Assembly (NCBI RefSeq): GCF_900142575.1
Contig: NZ_FRBI01000017.1
Location: 90,047 to 154,046 of the forward strand
Source: Actinacidiphila paucisporea
GTDB taxonomy: Bacteria; Actinomycetota; Actinomycetes; Streptomycetales; Streptomycetaceae
Length of the DNA: 64,000 nucleotides
Direction of reading: 5' to 3'
Shown: piece after piece, positions 18,024 through 27,000 of the stretch
How the letters are laid out: each line of letters begins with the position of its first letter
Position numbering within the stretch: the first letter of the stretch is position 1
The notes under the pieces: model-generated
What the model was told of the DNA's origin: nothing
Databases searched by the model: none
Seen by the model: only the letters and a program-made list of their open reading frames with translations
Translations under genes and position numbers: made by a program

Positions 18024-18287
18024 TCACGCTTCCGGGCAGGACGAGGTGAACTCCTCGAGCCATGCCCGGAAATCGGCCGGGCCGTAGAGGTAACTCCCGG
18101 GGCCGGTCATCGAGTCGGCGCCGCTCAACTCGTCGAGGGCGCGCCAGACGGGTTCCTGTTCCAGCAGCGGGTCGTCACCCTGCATGGTTTCCAGTGCCCA
18201 GTCGGCGATCGCGGAGACGTCGGCGGTGGAATCGTTCACCAGCGATTCCAGCCTCATCTTGATCTGCTGGGTAAGGCGCTCGTCCAT
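18024..18287 (-). CDS. Putative immunity protein of decayed Rhs toxin
   Basis: Acidic, helical protein of 87 aa (DVSAIADWALETMQGDDPLL; FRAWLEEFTSSCPEA). It starts 25 bp after the original stop of the Rhs toxin frame, the standard position for a cognate immunity gene. GAGGGAAA precedes the ATG. A second, broken copy lies at 32,444-32,703. Function inferred from position only. Confidence 0.6.
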   Translation of the reverse strand: MDERLTQQIKMRLESLVNDSTADVSAIADWALETMQGDDPLLEQEPVWRALDELSGADSMTGPGSYLYGPADFRAWLEEFTSSCPEA

Positions 18288-18311
18288 TTTCCCTCAGGTT
18301 CGTGGGTGTCG

Positions 18312-20621
18312 TCAGAACGTCCCGATGAAGTTGCCCTGTGCGTCGAAGAGGTAGTGGACCTTCTTGCCTCCGGTCACCTTGACGTCCGGGCGGACATACG
18401 GACCCTACCGGAGTGGTCGACGGTCTCCTGCCAGATACGGGTGGCGTCCGTCGCCGGATCCCATTCGCGCACCACTCGCCGACCGAGCATCTCACCGGCT
18501 ATCTTCGCCTCCGCGACCGTGCCGTAAAAGCGAATGCGCCCGTCCGGGAGCTCTCGGATTCCGCCCTTTCCGTATTTCTGCGCCTGCTGGAGATAGCGCA
18601 GCTGCTTCGCGTAGTTCGCCGCGTTCCCCGGGCCGGCGGGATCGCAGGAGAGCCCGAGCGGATCGGCCCAGAGCAGCGGATTGGGCACATAGGCGTGGTG
18701 GTTGGGCGCCGCGTCCAAGCCCAGCGGGTCCGGTGAGACGTAACTGGCCGTGTTCGGGTCGTAGAAGCGGTGCAGGTTGTAGTGGAGCGCCGTCTCGCCG
18801 TCCCGGTACTGGCCCTGGAAGCGCAGGGGACAGTCCTCCGGCCCGGAGCCGCGGCCGCCTCCCCACAGGGTGGTGCGCAACCGCCACACCACGGTCCCCG
18901 CCTCGTCGAGGAGTTCGGTGGGGGCGCCCGCGATGTCGGTGACGATCGCGTAGAAGCGCCGGTCGTATTCGTCCTGCGTGCTGATCTGTGCCAGCGGCCG
19001 GTGGCTCTCCTGCGCGTACTCCCACGTCCTGTGCCGTGGTCCGCTGCCCTCCTCGGCAAGTCGCGGGCCGTCCCAGGTGAATTCGGTGCGCTCCAGCACC
19101 TCGCCCGCGTCTCCCACCCGCTCCTTCGCGATACGCCGCCCGAAGGGGTCGTAGCGATAGCGCCAGCGGCTGCCGTCGGGCGTGCGGACGCCGACGAGCC
19201 GATCCTCGGCGTCCCAGGTGTACGTCCACGTCCTGCGCCGGCCGTCGAGGAGCCGGTGGTCGTCCCGGACCAGGCGCCCCTGGCCGTCGTACGCGTACCG
19301 GTGGCGCCTGGCCGCGTGGACGAGCGTGCCCCGTACGGAGTGGGCGCTCTCGTCACCCGTATTGCCGGTGAAGGCCGAGCGCACCAGGTTGCCCGCGGCG
19401 TCGTAGACGTACGACTCCTGCCAGTCGGCGGCGGTGACGGCTGTGACGCGGTCGGTCGCGTCAAGGGTGAATTGTCGGCTGCCGGTGTGCAGATCGGCGA
19501 TCTCCCGTACGGCGCCACTGCCGCTGTACGCGTACCGCCGACGGAGGACGGCCGAGCCGGCCGCCGGGTGGACCGCGGAGCCGGCCGGCGAGGGCCGCGC
19601 GCTCACCTCCAAGGCCGCCAGCCGGCCCATCGCGTCCCACCCCTGACTGATCGCTACCGTGCCGCCGAGACGGCGCGCCGTCTCCCGGCCCGCCGCGTCG
19701 TACTCGAAGCCGAGGGTGCCGGCGCCGCTGTCGAGTGCGACGGCGCGTCCTGCGGCGTCGTAGGTCCACACCGAGACCGCGCCGGACGGCGTGTGGCGTT
19801 CGACGCGCCTGCCCGCGGCGTCATAGGTGTTGCTGAGGGCGCGGCCTCCGGTCTCCTCACGGAGTACGCGGCCCAGTGGGTCCCGCTCGATGCGGACGGA
19901 GGTGTGCGCGTTCGTGGCCAGGACGACGTGGCCAGGACGACGTGGCCGGACGGCGAGTAGGCGAACGTGGAGACGGCCCCGTCCGACGCCCGCTGCTCCA
20001 CGACGCGGCCGAGCGTGTCGCGGACGAACTCCACGTGCTGAACGGCGCCGTTGACACGTCCGGTCAGCTGACCCGCCGCATCGTGCTCGTAGGCAAGGAC
20101 GCGGCCGTTGAAGTCGGTCTCCGCGGTCAGCCGTCCGGCGGCGTCGAACTCGTAGCGCCATTGGAGACCCTGGGGGCCGGTGACGCTCGTCAGGCGCAAC
20201 TCGGTGTCGTAGCCGAAGTGGTAGCGGGCACCGTCGGGATCGACGCGGGAGAGCGGGAGACCGAAGGGGCCGTGGACGTACGACGTCGCGCTGCCCGAAG
20301 GACCGGTCTCGGAGAGGAGGTTGCCCTCCGCGTCCCATTCCCACGACTCCGTCTGACAGCCGGCCGTCGTGCGGGACACGAGCAGTCCCTCGGCCGTCCA
20401 TCGTTGTTCGGTGCGGACGGACAAGGGGTCAGTCATGGCCATCCGGCTCCTCGGACTGACCCAACTGCTGCTCGGCCACGTGCGCGCCGAGGTGGTCGGC
20501 GATGTGGTCGCCCTTGTCCTCGACCCAGTCCGCGGCCGTGCTCCAGACCGCCACCGACCGAGTTGACGGCATCCCCGAAGATCCCCATACGCCCCACCCC
20601 CCACGGCGGCACGACAGTCAC
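18312..20621 (-). pseudogene. Rhs-family toxin, internally deleted and frameshifted
   Basis: The 5' end copies the start of the full-length Rhs gene at 24.1-28.9 kb (MTVVPPWGVGRMG; AVNSVGGGLEHG), then jumps to the ADWVEDKGDHIADHLGAHV-like segment. It then goes straight into Rhs repeats (YEFDAAGRLTAETDFNGR), so some 700-900 residues are missing. A perfect 14-bp tandem duplication at 19,914-19,941 shifts the frame; removing one unit rejoins the repeats. The core ends DPLGL, followed by a C-terminal toxin-like domain (KQLRYLQQAQKYGKGGIREL, VVREWDPATDATRIW). A further base loss near 18,400 changes its end. Toxin class not identified. Confidence 0.8.
19914..19941. repeat. 14-bp tandem duplication in Rhs pseudogene
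   Basis: GTGGCCAGGACGAC occurs twice back to back. Because 14 is not a multiple of three it breaks the Rhs frame exactly where coding sense passes from one frame to another. A slippage event could restore it. Confidence 0.85.
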
Positions 20622-20845
20622 ACCAACCTAGCAACCATCTGTGACGAGGTCATCACCCCCTGGTAGAGCGCACGCATCCAGCACGTCCAGGCCCTCGTTC
20701 GCCTGCCCGCAGGGCTTCCCGGTTCAGGGCCTCCTGCATCGCGGCACGCGGTCATCGTCGGGGATCGGAGAATGTGAATGGCGTCAATCGGCCGTCGGAA
20801 TTCGTGCACGGTTGCTGCAGGTTCTTTCGCCGGCTTGAGCAATAA

Positions 20846-20875
20846 AAAGACCCCAGGTCTTCGACCTGGGGCTTT
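20846..20875. terminator. Terminator-like hairpin beside att-like fragment 4
   Basis: CCCCAGGTC-TTC-GACCTGGGG, a perfect 9-bp stem with A-rich and T-rich shoulders (AAAAAGA...CTTT). It occupies the same place as the hairpin after the intact tRNA, but its sequence differs. Confidence 0.75.
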
Positions 20876-20880
20876 GTATT

Positions 20881-20923
20881 GGAGCGGATGACGGGAATCG
20901 AACCCGCGCTCTGAGCTTGGGAA
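20881..20923 (-). repeat. att-like tRNA-Gly 3' fragment 4
   Basis: 43 bp identical to the tRNA 3' half at 37,869-37,911. To its left the flank 20,715-20,840 is a diverged version of the one left of the tRNA (GGTTCAGGGC... GGTCATCG... GGCGTCAAT). To its right a TGGTGCGG-type pair lies near 21,035. Confidence 0.8.
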
Positions 20924-21107
20924 TCACGGGTGCCTTGCCGATATCCGTGCTGGTCAGCGGCACATGATGCCCCTGAGGTGCTACCGCGCCAGCGCCGTTG
21001 ACGACCGTGGTTGACCGTTCCGTACCGCTGGGCATGGTGCGGATGCGGTGCGGTGGCCGAGCCCAGGACGAGGCCGCTCCTGGCAACCGGCCTTTCGCGC
21101 CGTCCAC

Positions 21108-21596
21108 TTATGAGGCGAGTTCGCCGACCTCGGCAACCTGGTCGGCGTCCCACTCGGCGATCCCGAGGTCCATGACGACATGAAACGGGATCGCCGGACG
21201 GTCCCACCACTCGCCCTGCGCTACCGGGGACGCCCACTCTTCGGCGCTCAGTTTCATCGTGTCGAGAAAGGCTCGGCGCTCGATCGGTTCGTCGGCGAAG
21301 AGCGAGTCGCTGCTCCGGAACACCAGGCAGTAGGAGTCTGCTGGAAGCCATTCGAGATCGGTCAGGCAATCTTTCAAGGCCGGCCAGTTCCGGCCGAAAT
21401 AGTCAGGAAAATCCAATCTGCTGGAAACCATCGAGAAGAAGGAGTCGAGCGTCCTCGCGTCCCCGCCCTGGAATTCGACAACCACCCCCGAGTCCCCGGC
21501 GTCTTGGATGTAGTTCCTGGCGGTGACGTCATCCAGGTCGGCTTTGACCACCCAAGGCAGGGAGGGGCGGGTCAAAGGGTTTGATCGGATTGCCAT
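21108..21596 (-). CDS. Barstar-family immunity protein
   Basis: Protein of 162 aa. Residues about 35-95 carry the barstar core: VVVEFQGGDARTLDSFFSMV, then FPDYFGRNWPALKDCLTDLEWLP and SYCLVFRSS. Barstar binds and blocks barnase-type RNases. It starts 15 bp after the stop of the Rhs gene whose C-terminus is a barnase-like RNase, so the pairing is clear. The C-terminal extension after residue 115 (EWWDRPAIPFHVVMDLG) is usual in actinomycete barstar-like immunity proteins. Confidence 0.88.
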   Translation of the reverse strand: MAIRSNPLTRPSLPWVVKADLDDVTARNYIQDAGDSGVVVEFQGGDARTLDSFFSMVSSRLDFPDYFGRNWPALKDCLTDLEWLPADSYCLVFRSSDSLFADEPIERRAFLDTMKLSAEEWASPVAQGEWWDRPAIPFHVVMDLGIAEWDADQVAEVGELAS

Positions 21597-21611
21597 CCCA
21601 GATTCCTTTAC

Positions 21612-23425
21612 TTACGGGATGTGAATGAAAGTCTGATAGTGGTCTGCGGTGTAGTAGGCAGATCCGTCCGAACCGGTAACGAGTCTCTCCTCGCCTCGAT
21701 CCACACCCTTGATCTTCGGGTTGACATCCCATTCTCGGTACGTGATGGCCTTCCCCGCGGGGTCAACCAGTGGGAGCATCTGCCCACCCTTCGCCCCTGT
21801 ATTCCCGAACGGAGCGCCGCCCTTGTATCCGGCAAATGGCGAGCCCTTGGATCTGACCCTATCAAGAACGTTCTGGACCTTTTCCGTTGCCGGGCCGTAC
21901 GGGATGCACGGCGTGAGGCCGAGGGGGTCAATCCAGCGGGTGGGGTTGGGGACGTAGGCGTAGTCGTTGTCGGCTGGTCGGAGGCCGAGGGGGTCGGGGC
22001 TGAGGTAGCGGGCGGTGGTGGGGTCGTAGTAGCGGTGATGGTTGTAGTGGAGGCCGGTCTCCTCGTCGGCGTATTGGCCGGGGAAGCGGAGAGGGCAGTC
22101 GGCGGGCTCGTTGTCGGAGGGCTGCGGGGGCGATCCCCATAGGTCGGGGGTGGCGTGCCAGGCGGTGGTGCCGTCGGGGGTGAGGAGGTGGGTGGGGGTG
22201 CCGACGAGGTCGGTGACTATTGCGTAGAACTGGGCCTCGTCGGAGGTGCGGGTGGTCTGGGTGAGGGGAGTGTGGCTTCCAGGGGTGTATTCCCAGGTTG
22301 TGGTGGTGTCGGCTGTGGTCTGTTCGGTGAGCTGGGTGGAGTCCCAGGTGAAGTCGGTGCGGGTGAGGACGCTGCCGTCGGGGGCGAGTTGTTGCTTGGC
22401 GGTGCGGCGGCCGAGGGGGTCGTACCGGTAGCGCCAGGTGGTGTCGCCTGAGGTGGTGCTGGTGAGGCGGTCTTCGGTGTTCCAGGTGTAGGTGCGGACG
22501 CGTTTCTGCCCGTTGAGGAGCCGGAGGGTGGTGCGGGTGAGGCGGCCGTGGGCGTCGTGTTCGTAGGTGGTGCGGGCGCCCCGGTGGATGCGTGTGCCGG
22601 TGAACTCCCGGGTGGTGGGGGCCTCGGACTCGGCTTCCGGGGCGTGGGTGAGGTTGCCGACGCTGTCGTAGGCGTAGGTCTCGGCCCGGTGGGGGGTGTG
22701 GACGGTGGTGACGCGGCCGGTGGGGTCGAGGTCGTAGCGGCGGGTGCCGTCCTGGAGGTCGCGGATCTCGGTGAGGTAGCCGTCTTCACGGTAGGTGTAG
22801 GTGCGGTGGTGCAGGAGGTGGTCGGCCTGGCCGTGGGCAGCGTTGGTGACGGCGGTGCCGGTGAGACGGCTGCTGGTGTCCCAGCTCTGGGTGAGGCGGA
22901 GGCCGTCGTCTATGCGGCGTTCGGTCTCGCGGCCGGCGGCGTCGTAGCCGAAGGTGAGGGCGCCGGCGAGGGATTCCAGGCCGGTGGGGCGTCCGGCGGG
23001 GTCGTAGGTCCAAGTGGAGGAGTGGCCGGACGGGGTGGTGCGGCTGAGGCGGTGGCCTGCGAGGTCGTAGGTGTAGCGGGTGGTGTGGCCGTTGACGGTC
23101 TCGGCGAGGATGCGGCCGAGCGCGTCGCGTTCGAAGGTGACGGTGGCGTCGGCGTTCACGGCGGCGGTGAGTAGCCCCGCAGCGTCGTAGGCGAACGTGG
23201 CAGCCTCACCGTCCGTGGCGCGTTGTTCGGTGACCAGGCCCAGCGGGTTGCGGGTGTAGGCGGTGGTCTGGCCGACGCCGTTGGTGCGGGCGACCAGTTG
23301 CCCGGCACCGTCATGGGCGTAGGTGAGGGTGCGGCCGTTGAAGTCCGTCTCGGCGGTGAGGCGTCCTGCCTGGTCGTGGGTGTAGGTCCAGGTCAGCCCC
23401 TGCGGGTTGGTGACCGTGGTGAGGC
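21612..23425 (-). pseudogene. Orphan Rhs C-terminal module with barnase-like RNase toxin
   Basis: About 600 codons without a start: it begins inside the Rhs repeats (TNPQGLTWTYTHDQAGRL) at a sharp junction near 23,425 and runs through many YD-repeats to the RHS core (CPLRFPGQYADEETGLHY, DPLGL). The last 100 residues (YREWDVNPKIKGVDRGEER, TGSDGSAYYTADHYQTF) are a microbial RNase/barnase-type domain with the catalytic Glu, Arg and His pattern. It matches 'orphan toxin cassettes' that can recombine onto the full-length Rhs gene upstream. An internal ATG at 23159 could allow some expression. The barstar gene follows. Confidence 0.85.
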
Positions 23426-23644
23426 GACGTCATCAGGTACGGGTACGCGTGACAGGTGGATGCCGAACAGGCAGGTGGAGCACCAGAACGATGCGTACCC
23501 GACCCTGTCAGGGACGAGACCGGTAAAGGCCAGGTTGAGTGTTCTGGCGCCACAGTTGGGGCAGGCTTCGGCGGACGAATCCGGCAGAGATTCGTAGGCG
23601 CGAACATACGGGTGATCGTCTACCTGCCGATCCGTCACCGCCAT
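23426..23644 (-). pseudogene. Zinc-ribbon hypothetical protein, 3'-truncated
   Basis: Starts at ATG 23644 (MAVTDRQVDDHPYVRAYESL) and has two CxxC knuckles, ACPNCGA and FWCSTCLFG, 26 residues apart, a zinc ribbon. After VPVPDDV it runs into Rhs sequence at the 23,425 junction, so its natural end is lost. It sits between an immunity gene and an orphan Rhs module, so it may be a banked immunity gene. Confidence 0.55.
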
Positions 23645-23755
23645 GGCCGGGTTGCGGCATGAGGCCACTATCGGCTCTGTCGGGCCAACCGCGAGAACGA
23701 CGGAGCCTTGACATCCGCGCACAGTTGGGCTTCGCGTGGCACCAGGGCTTCGGCA

Positions 23756-24085
23756 TCATGGCCGAACGCCCAATTCCTGTAGATAGTCAGCCTGTTCCTC
23801 GTCGAGCTGGGCGGAGAACAGCCTTCGCAGGGGCGCGAGGAGTTCGGTACGGACCAGCAGGTGTTCATCGATACGCAGGAGGGCATGCAACTGGATCTCG
23901 CGAATCGTCTCGTGATCTTCTGACGTCGCAGTCAGTGCCAGAATCCTCACCAGCAGGTCTGCCTCGTCCTGGTCGAACAAGGGCGACCAGTCGCTGCAGG
24001 TGTTTGCGCCGTATTCGCGATCTTCAGGGGAGGCGGACACGATCTTCGTGACGAGGCCCACCAGATCCGTCTCGCCGATGGTCAT
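23756..24085 (-). CDS. Putative immunity protein for full-length Rhs toxin
   Basis: All-helical acidic protein of 109 aa (DLVGLVTKIVSAS; EADLLVRILALTATSEDHETIREIQLHALLRI) resembling HEAT-like immunity proteins. The ATG at 24085 directly abuts the stop codon of the Rhs toxin, with no spacer. Function is inferred from this position. Confidence 0.65.
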   Translation of the reverse strand: MTIGETDLVGLVTKIVSASPEDREYGANTCSDWSPLFDQDEADLLVRILALTATSEDHETIREIQLHALLRIDEHLLVRTELLAPLRRLFSAQLDEEQADYLQELGVRP

Positions 24086-27000
24086 CTAGAGTCCCGGATA
24101 CTCAGAGGGCCAGGGTATGTGCGTAGCGTTTGCAGCGTTCGGATTGTAGTTCGGACTGTTGGGGTTGTGGGACTGATGATGGTACAGATTGCCGGCCTCG
24201 TCCTGGTATTGCCTACCGATCTGGATGCGGTAGGTCTCGCCTGATGCTGAGTTCGACCCTACCGGGGCAGTTCCGTCGGGGCCATGAATCCTGAGCCGTA
24301 CCGTCTGTCCCGCGTCGTTCTTCCAGGAGTATTCGAGGCCGTACTGCGAGCCACCACCTGAGTGGGGCGTCAATTCGCGAATCTTCGCATCGTCAGGAAC
24401 GATGCTCATGGGATCTTTCCCTCGAAGGTCATATCCCTTGCATGGTGCGAGTCCGAGGGCGTCCTGCCACGCCAGCGGGTTGTCCACGTATCCGTAGTGG
24501 TTGTCCGCCGGAATCAGCCCCAGTGGATCAGGACTGATGTATCGCGCGGTCTCGGGGTCGTAGTACCGATGGTAGTTGTAATTGAATCCCGTCTCGTCGT
24601 CGGCGTATTGACCCGGGAATCGCAGTGGGCAGTAGGCCTCCCCGGAACTTTCGGAAGCCGGGTGAGCAACGCCCCAGACGTCGTGCCGAGAGTGCCACGG
24701 GATGGTGGCATCCTGGGCGACCAACTCCGTCGGAGATCCGACGGGATCCGTTATCACCGCGTAGAAGGAGAGATCCGCGCCTGAGGAGGACGGCGGGCCC
24801 GGCGGTGGGGATGCCGGACTGTTCGGGTCCGGCCTGAGAAGCACTGCGCGGCTGGTCGTCTGAGCCAGAGCGGTGTGCGTGCCCGGTGCATAATCCCATG
24901 TCGTGGTACGCCCTTCCGGAGACCGCTCCTCGGCCAGTCGGGTGCCCTCCCAGGCGAAGGTGGTCGTGTGCGAGGTGCCGTCGAGCGAATGCAGTTTGGC
25001 GATCCGTCGGCCCAGCGGATCGTAGGTGTACCGCCACGTGAGACCGTCGGGGGTGACGGCTCGAACGAGACGGTCTTCGGCGTTCCAGGCGTAGGTCCAC
25101 GTCTTCTTCGCCCCGCTGAGGTGCCTGAGCGTTTTGCGCACCAGACGGCCTTGGGCGTCATGTTGGTAAACGGTGCGACCGGATCGGCGAATGATCGCGC
25201 CGGAGAAGTCACGATCCGTAGGGGTGCCGGCATTGCCGGGGACCATGGCACGGGTGAGGTTGCCGGTCGCGTCGTAGTCGTATATCTCCGTGCCGGTGGA
25301 CGCATGGACGGCGGTGATGCGTCCGACCGCGTCGAGGTCGTAACGGCGAGTGCCGTCCAGAACGTCCTGCACCTCGGCGAGGTAGCCGTCGTCGCGGTAG
25401 GCGTAGGTGCGGTTGTTCAGAAGGCGTTCGGCCTGCGCCGGCTGAGTGGCGACCACGGCCTGTCCGGTGAGGCGCCCCGTGGTGTCCCAGCGCTGCGTGA
25501 GTAGAAGGTTGCCCCCGATGCGGCGCTCTGTCTCGCGCCCTGCTGCGTCGTGCGCGAGAGTGAGGCTGCCGGCCGATGTGACCAGTTCCTCGGGTCGGCC
25601 GACGGCGTCATATGTCCACGCGGAGACATGGCCGCTCGGCGTCGTGCGGGAGGTACGTCGCCCGGCCGCGTCGTAGGTGTAGCGAGTGGTGCGGTCGTTG
25701 ACGGTCTCGGTGAGGGGGCGGCCGAGCTCGTCGCGTACGTAGCTCAGGGTCGCCACGGAGTTCGCGGCGCTGACGAGCCTGCCGGCGTCATCGTAGGTGT
25801 AGGTGGCCACCTCTCCAGTGCTGGCGCGCTGTTCGGTGACGCGTCCGAGGCAGTCCAGGACGAAGGCGTGGGTCTCGCCTGCACCGTTGGTGCGGCCGAT
25901 GAGCTGGCCCGCGGCGTTGAGGGTGTACGTAAGCGTGCGGCCGCTGAAATCCCTCTCGGAGGTGAGTCGGCCGGCCGGGTCGTAGGTATAGGTCCAGTGG
26001 TGCCCCAACGCGTCGGTGACCTGGCGTAGCCGCAACTCAGTGTCGTACTCGAAGGTTCGGACGGCGCCGTTCGGCCCGCTGCGGGAGGCGACGAGGTCGA
26101 AGTGCGTGTATGTATACCGGGTGGTGTGGCCTGCCGGGTCGCTGAAGGCGGTGAGATTGCCCTCACCGTCCCATCGCCACGTCTCGCGTGCTCCGTCCGT
26201 ACTCTCCCGCCACTTCGGCTTGCCGTCCGGTGTCCATTCCATCCGCGTGGTGCAGCCGAGGGGGTCTGTGAACGCTGTCAGGTGGCCGAAGTCGTCGCGC
26301 TCGACGTGCGTGGTGTGGCCCAGAGGATCGGTGGTGCCCATGGGCAGCCCGGCGGCGTTCACCTCGTATCGGTGAGTACGGCCGAGCGGGTCCGTTCTCC
26401 CTACGAGGGCGCCACGGAAGTTCCGATGGTAGCGCGTGACGGCGCCAGCCGGGTCGGTGGTGGAGAGCAGAGCGCCGAAGTCGTCGTAGGTGTGGGTCCA
26501 GATGGCGCCGCCGGGTTCGGAGATCCGGAGGGGGAGGCCGAAGACGTTGTACTCGGCTGTGGCGAAGGCGCCGTCGGGCCTGACCAGGCTGACCAGGTTG
26601 CCATCGGAGTCGTAGCTGTAGCGGATGGTGTGGTTAAGAGGATCCGTGAGAGCGACGAGACGGCGATTCGCGGTGTCCCATTCGCGGCGGGTGGTGTGGC
26701 CGAGAGGGTCCGTCTCCGAAATGAGGCGGTAAGCCGCGTTGTGGGTGTAGGTGCTGCGGTGGCCGACGGAGTTGGTGAAGGTGGTGGTGCGGGTGGCGTC
26801 GTCGTAGGCGAAGGTGCTGCTCAGGAACCCGTCGGTGCCGCTTGTGGCCACGCAGCGTCCGCGCTGGTCATACGTGTACGCGTAGGTGGTGTCGTTGCGG
26901 TCGGTCCAGGAGGTGATGCGGCTCGCGGCGTCGTAGGAGAACTGGTGTGGAAGCCCTGAGGAGTTGGTGAGCCCGGTCAGGTTGCCGACGGCGTCGTAGC

